Source: Phormidium tenue FACHB-1050 (lineage in GTDB: Bacteria; Cyanobacteriota; Cyanobacteriia; Pseudanabaenales; Pseudanabaenaceae). Taken from it: DNA of 64,000 nucleotides. The DNA is taken from contig NZ_JACJQY010000001.1 in the NCBI RefSeq assembly GCF_014696925.1, forward strand, positions 124,001-188,000, given 5' to 3'. Positions 1 through 8,512 of the stretch are shown here, in pieces. The position numbers and the translations under genes were made by a program. A model generated the notes under the pieces. The model was not told the DNA's origin. It worked only from the letters and a program-made list of their open reading frames with translations, and did no database searches. How positions within the stretch are numbered: the first letter of the stretch is position 1; each line of letters opens with the position of its first letter.

Positions 1-140
1 TCATTAAATGAGTCCCCCTTGCCACCGTAACTACCCTGCCAAAAATCTATTGCTTTGTCAGCAAGAAACTGACAAGATAGTTTTTAGTGAGAAGGGGGTA
101 GAAAAGAAATCGGTAGGCTAATAATCTATTGTTTAGCGAC

Positions 141-165
141 TTACTACTAGCATTGCTAGTGGTAA
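141..165 (-). terminator. stem-loop just downstream of gvpA
   Basis: An 11-bp stem (141-151 with 155-165, one G-T pair) closes a 3-nt loop. It lies 6 nt past the gvpA stop in the direction of gvpA transcription. No strong U-tract follows, so it may stabilise the abundant gvpA message or act as a partial terminator rather than a full one. The remaining left edge (1-140) shows no gene I can support. Confidence 0.5.
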
Positions 166-171
166 ATTTTA

Positions 172-390
172 CTAAGCAGCAGGTACTGCCGCCGATGCCG
201 TCAAACCAACAGCTTCAGCATACTTGAGGTATGTTTCTACTGAGGCAATAACAACACGCGCTTCGATTGATAATAGTTCGATTCCCACCAAAGAGACTCT
301 CACCCATGCATCAATAACGATGCCCTTATCCAAAATACGATCGATGACTTCCGCTAGACTAGAGGAAGAGTTGACTTTTTCGACTGCCAT
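172..390 (-). CDS. gvpA: gas vesicle structural protein GvpA
   Basis: GvpA is the small hydrophobic protein that polymerises into the ribbed wall of gas vesicles and gives buoyancy. At 72 aa it has the usual family length, and it carries the conserved core [20 protein letters not shown] followed by [20 protein letters not shown] and an Ala-rich tail. The start is firm: an AAGGAG ribosome site sits about 7 nt upstream of the ATG (complement of 396-402). It is transcribed leftward out of the window, where further gvp genes would be expected (inference); none is visible here. The 398-nt region to its right must hold its promoter. Confidence 0.97.
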   Translation of the reverse strand: MAVEKVNSSSSLAEVIDRILDKGIVIDAWVRVSLVGIELLSIEARVVIASVETYLKYAEAVGLTASAAVPAA

Positions 391-788
391 AGTAATGTTC
401 TCCTTGAGTTAACTATGTTAGGCATATAAATTCTGCCTTTGCAAACTGTACTATACAACAGCAAAATTACTTATACTTATTTTGTATTAATTATTTTGCA
501 TGTGCTTATCTTTTGACTATAAAGATAACATCTTTAATTCTATAAGGTATTGTGAATATTGATGATAAACTTTCTTTAAGAGGATGCAGTCAAAACAGAA
601 ATATTTTTCTGGCAATTACCAACGCTGAGCGATCGCTAAAAACTAGCGGCTAACTAAAAATAATTAATACATTTAGTTAATGCATTGAACTGATTTGTAA
701 GCAAAAAAGTCTAGCTATTTAAAACTGGTCATATTTTTGAAATTACTTTAAACTTAAGAGTGAAAACCCACTAATTATCGATTAACCC
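391..788. other. divergent intergenic region, gvpA / DUF3285 gene
   Basis: This 398-nt AT-rich region separates the leftward gvpA and the rightward DUF3285 gene, so it should hold both promoters. On the minus strand a TATAGT box (around 447-452) could be a gvpA -10 element, but I see no convincing -35. I found no ORF, RNA gene or strong hairpin here. Confidence 0.4.
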
Positions 789-1016
789 ATGAATAGCGAT
801 TCCAATACCTCATCTAATTCAAGCTCAAGCACTACTAATAGTAGTGAAGTACTCAATCAAGTCTCTACTGCCAACAATCAAAAAGAGCAAGATAGTTTTG
901 TGAAGCTTGCAATGAAGAATATGGTCAAGAAAGGTAGTACATCTCTATTTCATTTTTCACTGACAGTCTTTGGGGTGATTGGAGCTTTACTAGGATTAGC
1001 AATCATTTTTCACTAG
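789..1016 (+). CDS. DUF3285 family small membrane protein
   Basis: A 75-aa protein with a Ser/Asn/Thr-rich, probably disordered N-terminus (about residues 1-33). The conserved block SFVKLAMKNMVKKGSTSLFH follows, and then one hydrophobic segment at the C-terminus (about residues 55-74) that should span the membrane. I recognise the block as DUF3285, a small family of unknown function found mainly in cyanobacteria, where it is often encoded just before ybeY as it is here. The 366-nt gap to ybeY makes co-transcription uncertain. No catalytic residues are apparent; a single-pass membrane role is inference from hydrophobicity only. Confidence 0.8.
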   Translation: MNSDSNTSSNSSSSTTNSSEVLNQVSTANNQKEQDSFVKLAMKNMVKKGSTSLFHFSLTVFGVIGALLGLAIIFH

Positions 1017-1382
1017 AAATTTGATATTATCTGATTAATCAAACTAGTTGATGAGAGTCCTACTTTAGAGAAGCAATTAGCAAGACATTAAGAATATCAA
1101 AACCAGAAAACTGAAAAAGCAGATAAATTCTTTTGCATTCTTATCTTTGATAGTTTTTGTTTAAAGATGTCTATTCATAAGCTAATTTGTTCCTTTGATT
1201 ATGTTTCCTATCAACAACCAAAAAACAATTAAGTTCAATTTACTTTTCAGGAAAAAGATGAAAGTTACTATGTATGACGACTAATTTTTGCTGATAAATT
1301 TAATTAGTTCTTAAATTGAGAATGTCATAAGTTGCTAATTTTTTGTAGTTTTTTGTAGTTTAGCTGATGGGACTGTAGAGCA
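1017..1382. other. intergenic region before ybeY
   Basis: A 366-nt AT-rich stretch without a supportable ORF. The only notable structure is a short tandem repeat of about 10 nt (TTTTTTGTAG twice, near 1339-1358) just upstream of ybeY. No clear promoter or RNA gene was found. Confidence 0.35.
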
Positions 1383-1883
1383 TTGAGTATTGATTTGTAC
1401 TGTGAAATCTATCCTGAAGTTGCCGATCGCCATCCGATCGCAGTAGAGCAATGGCAGGAATGGTTTGCTAAATGGGAAACCTATCTTGTTTCTGAACAGG
1501 CGATCGCGGCTGGAGAGTATGAGCTATCGCTTGCCATTACCGATGATTTGAAAATTCAACAGTTAAATTTGCAATATCGTCAACAGGATCGACCAACTGA
1601 TGTTTTGTCTTTTGCAGCTTTAGAGTCCGATATGCCAGAGATTCCCAGTGATGACTCTGGTTATATTGAACCAACTTATTTGGGAGATATCATTATTTCT
1701 CAAACCACAGCAATTTCTCAGGCGCAGGAGCGTGGTCATTCGCTAACCTATGAACTTGCATGGCTAGCAGCCCACGGTTTATTACATTTACTCGGCTGGG
1801 ATCACCCTGACGATGACAGTTTAGAGGTCATGCTAACGCAGCAAGCCTTAATGTTGCAGCTAATTTCGCTCCATGAAATTTAA
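1383..1883 (+). CDS. ybeY: endoribonuclease YbeY (rRNA maturation factor)
   Basis: YbeY is a zinc-dependent single-strand endoribonuclease used in 16S rRNA 3' maturation and ribosome quality control. The family signature HGLLHLLGWDH is present, with zinc ligands His131, His135 and His141, as is the upstream RPTDVLSF motif (residues 70-77). Length (166 aa) is normal. The start is taken as TTG at 1383, since no ATG lies before conserved sequence. It precedes the diacylglycerol kinase gene, a common cyanobacterial order; the gap of about 170 nt contains a hairpin, so the two may be separate transcripts. Confidence 0.95.
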   Translation: MSIDLYCEIYPEVADRHPIAVEQWQEWFAKWETYLVSEQAIAAGEYELSLAITDDLKIQQLNLQYRQQDRPTDVLSFAALESDMPEIPSDDSGYIEPTYLGDIIISQTTAISQAQERGHSLTYELAWLAAHGLLHLLGWDHPDDDSLEVMLTQQALMLQLISLHEI

Positions 1884-1895
1884 ATAATTGATAGT

Positions 1896-1924
1896 TTAGG
1901 GTCGGCACTTTGCGCCGACTCTAA
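1896..1924. repeat. hairpin after ybeY
   Basis: An 11-bp stem (1896-1906 with 1914-1924, one G-T pair) with a GTCGGC...GCCGAC core and a 7-nt loop, 12 nt past the ybeY stop. No U-tract follows. It resembles the other GC-core intergenic palindromes in this window and may limit read-through. Confidence 0.55.
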
Positions 1925-2052
1925 GACAATGTAAAAATTAGTAAACAATTACTTAAGTATTTTTGTTCTTAATTTGATTAAACTAATTTTCTAGCGTTAA
2001 AATCTTTGAAGTTTTTGGCAATTGCTGGCAAAGTCTATTGGGAATAATCTCC

Positions 2053-2547
2053 ATGAACAATGATTTACCGCTATCAAGACTATTTTTATTTAAATCGCCT
2101 TCTTTAACCGAGCAAATGACAAAGACTGATGAATTGGAAACATCTGAGCAAAGTGCCTCTCAACGTAGTGATTCTTTTCAAATTGCCACGAATTTACTGC
2201 TTAGTTTTCAATATGCTGGACAGGGTGTGGGCTATGCCTTCCGAACTCAGAGAAATTTTCGGATTCATTTGACTATTGGGGCGATTGCTTTATCGCTGAG
2301 TCTTTATTTTCACCTTTCGGCTGTAGCCTGCTCGATTATTAGTTTAACGATCGCCTTAGTTTTGGTACTGGAGTTGTTAAATACAGCTTTGGAGGCGGTG
2401 GTCGATTTGACGGTGGGGCGTGAGTTTCATCAGTTAGCCAAAGTTGCTAAGGATTGTGCGGCTGGTGCAGTGCTAATTGCGGCGATCGCGGCTTTGATGA
2501 TTGCTAGCGTGCTATTATTGCCCAATATTTTGACAGCATTTTCCTAA
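2053..2547 (+). CDS. dgkA: diacylglycerol kinase family protein (DgkA type)
   Basis: A small integral-membrane kinase that phosphorylates diacylglycerol or undecaprenol. Family marks are the amphipathic segment with RTQRNFRIHL, the catalytic stretch LELLNTALEAVVDL and a last transmembrane helix (AAGAVLIAAIAALMIASVLL). The N-terminal 45 or so residues are hydrophilic and longer than in E. coli DgkA, as is common in cyanobacteria. A TTG at 2038 could add five residues; the ATG at 2053 is preferred, though its ribosome site is weak. In Gram-positive relatives this protein is an undecaprenol kinase, so either lipid is possible. Confidence 0.9.
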   Translation: MNNDLPLSRLFLFKSPSLTEQMTKTDELETSEQSASQRSDSFQIATNLLLSFQYAGQGVGYAFRTQRNFRIHLTIGAIALSLSLYFHLSAVACSIISLTIALVLVLELLNTALEAVVDLTVGREFHQLAKVAKDCAAGAVLIAAIAALMIASVLLLPNILTAFS

Positions 2548-2641
2548 AAACTTAAAGTGTCTTAACAGCTCTTTCCCAGATGATTACAGCAGTCAGTGGC
2601 TAGTCTTCCTTCCGAAACTCTTAATTTTCATATTTCTGCCC

Positions 2642-5600
2642 ATGCTGCTATCGATCTCTGATTTCTTCATTAGAAGACCTGTGTTTGCCACAGTTTGCTC
2701 TGTGGTGATCACATTATTGGGAGCAGCTTGTATCTTCTTGCTGCCTGTTGCTCAATATCCTGAAATTACGCCTCCCAAAGTTACTGTTAGCGCTAACTAT
2801 GTTGGTGCTAATGCAGAAGTTGTCGAGTCTACAGTTACGAATATTCTTGAAAGAGAACTGAATGGAATTGAAGGAGTCCGCTACATTACTTCAACTAGTT
2901 CTAATAATGGAACTAGTTCCGTTGATTTGGTCTTCGATCTAGGCAAGAATAAAGATCTTGCGGCTGTTGATGTACAGAATCGTGTTTCTACGGTAGCGTC
3001 GCAGTTACCAGGACCAGTGCAGCAAACTGGCGTAAGAGTTAGTAAAGAATCTTCAGGTTTTCTATTTGCGATCGGTGTATATGCTGAGAAAGGAGAATAC
3101 GACGATCTCTATTTGAGTAACTATGCTGATCTTTATATTGTTGATGCCATCAAAAAAGTTAAAGGTGTTGGCAGCGTCATTATCTTTGGCGAACGTAAAT
3201 ATGCCATGCGTGTTTGGCTAGATCCTAACCGCCTGTCGGCTCGAGGTCTGACCGCTCAAGATGTCGTATCAGCAATTCAGCAACAAAACTTACAAGTGGG
3301 TGTTGGTCAAATTGGACAGCAGCCCAATTTACCTGATCAGCAGTATCAGCTTTCAATTTCGGCAAGTGGAAGATTAAAAAATACGGAAGAGTTTTCGGAA
3401 ATTGTAATTAGAACCGCCAGTGATGGCTCACCAATCAAACTGCGGGATGTCGGACGTGTGGAATTGGGAGCAGAGAATTATGGCTCGTCACTACGATTTA
3501 ATGGAACTAGAGGTATTGGTTTAGGTGTATCCCAGTTACCTGATGCTAATGCCTTAGACGTTGCTCATGCCGTCAAGAAAGCTCTGGAGGAGTTGAAGCC
3601 TAGTTTTCCCCCAGGGTTAAATTATGAGGTGGCTTTTGACACAACTACCTTTATCGAAGCTGGTACAGAAGAAGTACTTATCTCACTCTTGATTGCGATC
3701 GCTTTAGTGATCCTAATTATCTTTTTGTTCCTGCAAAATTGGCGATCGACCTTGATCCCTGCTGTTGCTATTCCTGTCGCTCTAATTGGGACATTCATTT
3801 TTATCAAACTCCTCAATTTTAATATCAATACCCTGACTCTTTTTGGGTTGACCCTTGCTACAGGGCTGGTAGTTGATGATGCGATCGTCGTGGTTGAAGA
3901 TATTACGCGGCGCATTCAAGAAAAAGGAGAGAATCCCATCCAAGCAGCGATCGCATCCATGAATGAGTTACAGGGCGCGGTAATTGCCAGCTCATTAGTG
4001 CTGATTGCTGTATTTGTACCTGTTGCTTTTTTCCCAGGAACGACTGGGCAATTGTATAAACAATTTGCGCTAACGATCGCCTTTTCGATCACAGTTTCCA
4101 CTTTTAATGCGCTGACACTTTCGCCAACCTTAGCAGCTCTATTACTGAAGCAAGAGCAACCCCGTAGCAATTGGTTTTTTGATCGGGTGAATTGGCTAAT
4201 TGATGGAACAAGGCATAACTATCAATGGCTAGTTACGAAATCAACTAACTTTAAAGGGATTGTGATGATCTTCTTTGTGATCTCCCTTTTTATAACCTAT
4301 TGGGTCTATACAATCGTTCCGAGAGGTTTTTTACCACAGGAAGATCAGGGCTATTTCATTACGATCGTGCAAGCTCCTGAGGGCGTATCCCTTAATTACA
4401 CCGAAAAGGTGCTAGAGAATATTGAAGGAATCATGCGTCGTAAAGATGACAAGGGCGAACCTGCTTATCCTGAAATTGCGAATATCTTTGCAATTGGAGG
4501 CTTTAGCTTTAGTGGTAATACCCCCAATAACGGGATTGTATTTGCAACGCTAAAGCCTTGGAAAGAGCGATCGCGATCGGCTGACAGTATCATTGGTGGG
4601 ATGGTTCCTCAACCCTTTGGACTATTGCCTGAATTACTTTCTATTAAAGAAGCTTTTGTAATTCCCTTTCCACCTCCAGCAATCCAAGGTTTAAGCAACT
4701 ATGGTGGTTTCGAGTTTCAGTTGCAAGATAAGGCAAATCAAGGATTCCCAGAAATTGAGCAAACGATGGGTGCTTTATTGGGTAGTGCGAGTATCTATCC
4801 AAATAAGTTTACAGATCCCCCAAATAGCCCAAAACTTCCTCCCATGTTGGCAGGATTGCGCCCAAATTTCAACGGCAATACGCCCCAATTAACCGTAGAT
4901 GTCGATCGCATTAAGGCAAATGCTTTACAAGTCTCTTTACAAGATATTTACAGTACCTTGCAAACTTTGTTAGGTTCGCAATATGTTAATGACTTTAATA
5001 CCTTTGGTAGAACCTATCGCGTCTATGTCCAAGCTGATGCTAAGTTCCGATCTAATCCTGACGATATCAATAAACTCTATGTGCGATCACAAACAGGACA
5101 GATCATTCCCCTTAGTAATTTGGTGAAAGTGACCCAAACCGTTGGCCCCTCGATCATCAATCACTATAATCTTTTCCGTTCTGTCCAAATCACTGGCAAT
5201 ACCGCCCCTGGAGTCAGTTCTGGGCAAGCGATCGACGTTATGGGCAAGATTGCTAAAGAAGTTCTACCTAAGAGTTTTGGCTATGAATGGTCAGGATTAT
5301 CCCTTGAAGAAATTGGGTCAGGTAGTAGCGCCTTCTTTATTTTCGGCTTAGGTGTTGTATTTGTATTCCTAGTTCTCGCGGCTCAATACGAAAATTACAT
5401 TGACCCGACCATCATTATGCTCACAGTCCCACTTGCGGTCTTGGGAGCGCTCTTAGCCGTGATGTTTCGCGGTCTATTCAATCCTAATTTCTCCAATGAT
5501 GTTTATACCCAAATCGGTTTGGTGATGTTGATTGGTATGGCAAGTAAAAACGCAATTTTGATTGTGGAATTTGCTAACCAACTACAAGAGCAGGGTTTGA

Positions 5601-5983
5601 GCATTACCAAGGCAGTGATCGAGGCTTCACAGCAACGGTTGCGCCCAATTCTGATGACTGCTTTCTCCACGATTATCGGTATTTTCCCACTGGTAATTGC
5701 TACAGGAGCGGGGGCGGCGGCGCGTCAGTCAATTGGTACTGCGGTTATGGGTGGTATGTGTGTAGCAACTTTGTTAAGTCTATTCATCGTTCCCATCCTT
5801 TACATTGTCATTAAAAAAATTGAGGAACGGATGAAGATAGGCTTGCATCGCCCTAAGCATGGTGAACTAGCGATCGCCGCAGAATTCTATGAAGGTGGTT
5901 TGCATGGCGACCCTTTGAACGGTAATCATGATGGTAATCATTCGGCTGAAGACTACCAAGAAGATAATAGTCCGAAGCCTTAG
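2642..5983 (+). CDS. RND efflux pump permease (AcrB/HAE1 family)
   Basis: Inner-membrane, proton-driven exporter subunit of a tripartite pump. The AcrB plan is clear: a first transmembrane helix after FFIRRPVFATV, a periplasmic porter domain, helices 2-6, and a second porter domain and helix set. The proton-relay pair is present in GLVVDDAIVVVE (about residues 412-413), as is the relay lysine in GMASKNAILIVEFA (about 969). At 1113 aa it is longer than AcrB (1049), through extra porter-domain sequence and a hydrophilic C-terminal tail of about 40 residues. No membrane-fusion or outer-membrane partner gene adjoins it, so it must use partners encoded elsewhere. Substrate unknown. Confidence 0.95.
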   Translation: MLLSISDFFIRRPVFATVCSVVITLLGAACIFLLPVAQYPEITPPKVTVSANYVGANAEVVESTVTNILERELNGIEGVRYITSTSSNNGTSSVDLVFDLGKNKDLAAVDVQNRVSTVASQLPGPVQQTGVRVSKESSGFLFAIGVYAEKGEYDDLYLSNYADLYIVDAIKKVKGVGSVIIFGERKYAMRVWLDPNRLSARGLTAQDVVSAIQQQNLQVGVGQIGQQPNLPDQQYQLSISASGRLKNTEEFSEIVIRTASDGSPIKLRDVGRVELGAENYGSSLRFNGTRGIGLGVSQLPDANALDVAHAVKKALEELKPSFPPGLNYEVAFDTTTFIEAGTEEVLISLLIAIALVILIIFLFLQNWRSTLIPAVAIPVALIGTFIFIKLLNFNINTLTLFGLTLATGLVVDDAIVVVEDITRRIQEKGENPIQAAIASMNELQGAVIASSLVLIAVFVPVAFFPGTTGQLYKQFALTIAFSITVSTFNALTLSPTLAALLLKQEQPRSNWFFDRVNWLIDGTRHNYQWLVTKSTNFKGIVMIFFVISLFITYWVYTIVPRGFLPQEDQGYFITIVQAPEGVSLNYTEKVLENIEGIMRRKDDKGEPAYPEIANIFAIGGFSFSGNTPNNGIVFATLKPWKERSRSADSIIGGMVPQPFGLLPELLSIKEAFVIPFPPPAIQGLSNYGGFEFQLQDKANQGFPEIEQTMGALLGSASIYPNKFTDPPNSPKLPPMLAGLRPNFNGNTPQLTVDVDRIKANALQVSLQDIYSTLQTLLGSQYVNDFNTFGRTYRVYVQADAKFRSNPDDINKLYVRSQTGQIIPLSNLVKVTQTVGPSIINHYNLFRSVQITGNTAPGVSSGQAIDVMGKIAKEVLPKSFGYEWSGLSLEEIGSGSSAFFIFGLGVVFVFLVLAAQYENYIDPTIIMLTVPLAVLGALLAVMFRGLFNPNFSNDVYTQIGLVMLIGMASKNAILIVEFANQLQEQGLSITKAVIEASQQRLRPILMTAFSTIIGIFPLVIATGAGAAARQSIGTAVMGGMCVATLLSLFIVPILYIVIKKIEERMKIGLHRPKHGELAIAAEFYEGGLHGDPLNGNHDGNHSAEDYQEDNSPKP

Positions 5984-5990
5984 TTGTCAT

Positions 5991-6022
5991 AAAAGAAGGG
6001 GCGTGAAGCGCCCCTTCTTTTA
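5991..6022. terminator. bidirectional terminator, RND permease / pdxJ
   Basis: A 13-bp perfect stem (5991-6003 with 6009-6021) with a GC-rich top, an A-run on one side and a T-run on the other, lying between two convergent genes. It works as an intrinsic terminator in both directions and overlaps the pdxJ stop codon. Confidence 0.9.
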
Positions 6023-6736
6023 TGGATTTATTAATTCTTTCATTTCACGAATTGCTCTTTCTAAGCCAACTAATACAGCCCGACTGATGATGCTATGTCC
6101 AATATTTAATTCCTCCATTCCAGCAATTTGAGCAACCGCACGGGTATTCCAATAGGTTAGACCATGCCCTGAGTTGAGCCTCAGTCCTAGCTCGAGCGCT
6201 AACGCTCCACCTTTAGTTAATACTGCTAACTCCCGTTGAAGTTCTTCTTCATTTTTAGCATTGGCATACGTACCTGTATGCAACTCTACTAATTTTGCGC
6301 CAGTTCTTGCTGAAGCTTGAATTTGTTCTGTTTCCGCATCAACAAATAAACTGACAGGTATTCCTGCGCCTTGTAATTGATGGACAAATTTACCTAGGCG
6401 ATCGCATTGCGCTTTCACATTTAATCCGCCCTCAGTTGTAATTTCTTCACGACGTTCAGGTACGAGCGTAATATAGTCGGGCTTCACATCAAGAGCGATC
6501 GCGACCATTTCGGGAGTAGCCGCCATTTCTAAATTCAGGCGAGTCCGTATAGTTTGCCTTAGCAGACGTACATCACGCTCTTGGATATGGCGACGGTCTT
6601 CTCGCAAATGTACAGTGATGCCATCAGCACCTGCTAGCTCAGCAATTACGGCCGCAGCCACAGGATCAGGTTCAGCCCCTCGACGAGCTTGGCGAATAGT
6701 AGCAATATGGTCAATATTTACTCCGAGCGTAGGCAA
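6020..6736 (-). CDS. pdxJ: pyridoxine 5'-phosphate synthase PdxJ
   Basis: PdxJ joins 1-deoxyxylulose 5-phosphate and 3-amino-2-oxopropyl phosphate to give pyridoxine 5'-phosphate, the last step of DXP-dependent vitamin B6 synthesis; a cytosolic TIM barrel. Recognised by the N-terminus [17 protein letters not shown], by [16 protein letters not shown] and by the C-terminal [10 protein letters not shown] and [14 protein letters not shown]. Length 238 aa is standard. The start is TTG with a GAGG ribosome site about 8 nt upstream. It is transcribed convergently with the RND gene and shares its terminator. Confidence 0.97.
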   Translation of the reverse strand: MPTLGVNIDHIATIRQARRGAEPDPVAAAVIAELAGADGITVHLREDRRHIQERDVRLLRQTIRTRLNLEMAATPEMVAIALDVKPDYITLVPERREEITTEGGLNVKAQCDRLGKFVHQLQGAGIPVSLFVDAETEQIQASARTGAKLVELHTGTYANAKNEEELQRELAVLTKGGALALELGLRLNSGHGLTYWNTRAVAQIAGMEELNIGHSIISRAVLVGLERAIREMKELINP

Positions 6737-6793
6737 GGTTTTTTCCTCAAAAATTTTAAAAATATGATGTTGCTAAAGATGGCAGGATTTTAG

Positions 6794-6832
6794 GCTTAGG
6801 ATGGGCAACATTTTGCGCCGTCCATCCTAAGC
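6794..6832. repeat. hairpin upstream of pdxJ
   Basis: Arms GCTTAGGATGG (6794-6804) and its complement (6822-6832) flank a 17-nt loop with a smaller GC pairing inside. It lies about 60 nt upstream of pdxJ in the 458-nt divergent region that also holds the 6991-7119 element. No promoter was identified. Confidence 0.55.
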
Positions 6833-6981
6833 TCTGAATCATTACCAAAAATATTAATATCTATAGTGAAGTTAAGAGATTGGTACTTCTTCCTTATTTT
6901 AGGAACACTCATCTCCTACTTCATATGATACTAGAACAAATTCAAGCCTAGAAAGCAAAAGCAGCGTTTTCTGTCTTTATT

Positions 6982-7128
6982 TTAGTTTCTCAGCAATTCT
7001 CATTATGAAAACGATTTGGGTGTTTCCAGCGCCTTCGGCGCTGGAAACACCCAAATCGTTTTTTGAAAGCCCGCCAACGGCAGGCTTTCAAAAAACGATT
7101 TGTATAATGAGAATTGCTGTTAGTTTCT
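6982..7128. mobile_element. MITE-like palindromic element with 9-bp target duplication
   Basis: The element runs from 6991 to 7119 (129 bp). Its ends are perfect 16-bp inverted repeats (CAGCAATTCTCATTAT at 6991-7006, complement at 7104-7119). TTAGTTTCT flanks it directly on both sides (6982-6990 and 7120-7128), which is a 9-bp target duplication. Inside are two hairpins: 7011-7033 with 7037-7059 (23 bp), and 7052-7071 with 7083-7102 (20 bp). They share the arm 7052-7059, so only one can form at a time. It encodes no protein, so any transposase must act in trans. It lies in the divergent promoter region of pdxJ and the methionine gamma-lyase-like gene. Confidence 0.85.
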
Positions 7129-7194
7129 AGGTTTGCTAGACAAAATCATTCATCTTCGCGTAGGATCATAAGCCGCCAAAAAAATCTGAAATCA

Positions 7195-8460
7195 ATGACC
7201 TCTGACAAAATGAAGTTGCTGGTCGCAGAAGCCGTTACAGCTCTTGCACCGACTTTTACCCAAATCGATCTCCATGTAAAAAACAATCTCGAACGGGTTT
7301 TACAAGCTTTTCGCGATCGCCGTGTGGGAGCGCATCACTTTGCAAGTGTGTCAGGCTATGGACATGGAGATATGGGGCGCGATGTTTTAGATGAGGTTTT
7401 CGCGCAAGTAATGGGTGCAGAATCTGCTGCTGTGCGCGTGCAGTTTGTTTCAGGAACCCATGCGATCGCCTGTTGTTTATTTGGGATTTTGCGCCCTTTA
7501 GATGAACTACTATCGGTTGTGGGTGCGCCCTATGACACGCTCGAAGAAGTCATCGGTTATCCTCTCACCTCCGATAGTCAAGGAACAGCCTATGCGGGTT
7601 CACTCAAAGATTTTGGCATCACCTATCGCCAAGTGGAACTTACACCCGAAGGAAATGTAAATTGGGAGGCTCTAGCAAAAGCGGTCAAACCTCAGACTCG
7701 TATGGTTTTGATTCAGCGCTCCTGTGGCTATGCATGGCGGCAAAGTCTTTCCATTGAAGATATTGAAAAAATTATCAAATTAGTTAAACAACAAAACTCA
7801 AATACCGTCTGCTTCGTTGATAACTGCTATGGCGAATTTATTAGCGATCGCGAACCAACGGCAGTTGGAGCCGATATCATCGCAGGTTCTCTAATCAAAA
7901 ATCCTGGTGGCACGATCGCTACCGCAGGCGGATATATTGCAGGTAAAGCTGAATATGTGGAACTAGCAGCCCAAAGACTCACGGCTCCTGGTATTGGGCG
8001 TGAAGGCGGCGCAACTTTTGATCTCAATCGATTACTCTTTCAAGGACTATTCCTTGCTCCGCAAATGGTTGGAGAAGCAATGAAAAGCAGTCATCTCGCC
8101 GCCTATGTGTTTGATCAACTGGGTTACAAAGTCAAGCCACTTCCCTTTGAGCCTCGTCGGGACATCATTCAAGCAATTCAACTCGGAAATCCCCAAACAT
8201 TAATTGAATTTTGCCGCAATCTTCAGCGCTTCTCGCCAATTGATTCCTATGTCGATCCCATCCCTGGGGAAATGCCTGGTTATGTCAGTCAGCTAGTCAT
8301 GGCAGGTGGCACTTTCATTGATGGCAGTACTTTGGAGCTTTCCGCAGACGGTCCTTTACGGGAGCCTTACACAGTATTTCTTCAAGGAGGAACCCATTGG
8401 ACGCATGTAGCGATCGCCCTTGAAAATTTCCAAATTGATGATTTATCAAAAGCACAATAA
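7195..8460 (+). CDS. methionine gamma-lyase family protein (PLP enzyme)
   Basis: A pyridoxal-phosphate enzyme of the family once called aluminium-resistance protein (PF06838), distantly related to cystathionine lyases. The reading frame shows QFVSGTHAIACCLFG, the PLP-aspartate region CFVDNCYGEF and the probable Schiff-base lysine in GSLIKNPGGTIA; then QGGTHWTHVAIALE at the C-terminus. The frame stays open up to a TTG at 7114, but that lies in the mobile element's terminal repeat and the extra 27 residues match nothing; ATG 7195 gives a normal 421 aa. Its physiological substrate is not established in the family. It ends inside a 30-bp palindrome shared with the next gene. Confidence 0.88.
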   Translation: MTSDKMKLLVAEAVTALAPTFTQIDLHVKNNLERVLQAFRDRRVGAHHFASVSGYGHGDMGRDVLDEVFAQVMGAESAAVRVQFVSGTHAIACCLFGILRPLDELLSVVGAPYDTLEEVIGYPLTSDSQGTAYAGSLKDFGITYRQVELTPEGNVNWEALAKAVKPQTRMVLIQRSCGYAWRQSLSIEDIEKIIKLVKQQNSNTVCFVDNCYGEFISDREPTAVGADIIAGSLIKNPGGTIATAGGYIAGKAEYVELAAQRLTAPGIGREGGATFDLNRLLFQGLFLAPQMVGEAMKSSHLAAYVFDQLGYKVKPLPFEPRRDIIQAIQLGNPQTLIEFCRNLQRFSPIDSYVDPIPGEMPGYVSQLVMAGGTFIDGSTLELSADGPLREPYTVFLQGGTHWTHVAIALENFQIDDLSKAQ

Positions 8461-8512
8461 ACAATTAGTGGTGCGTGGCAAAGCCACGCACCACTAATTG
8501 TTTATTGTGCTT
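8450..8512. repeat. perfect 30-bp palindrome covering both convergent stop codons
   Basis: Arms 8450-8479 and 8483-8512 are perfectly complementary around an AAA loop. The left arm contains the last codons and TAA of the PLP enzyme (8458-8460). The right arm contains the TAG of the REC-EAL gene (8494-8496). It should terminate or insulate both transcripts, and its arms supply the last residues of both proteins. Confidence 0.9.

Noticed and set aside
7114-7194. Longer start (TTG) for the methionine gamma-lyase-like gene
   Set aside because: The TTG lies in the MITE terminal repeat and the added 27 residues look unlike protein-family sequence; ATG 7195 gives normal length.
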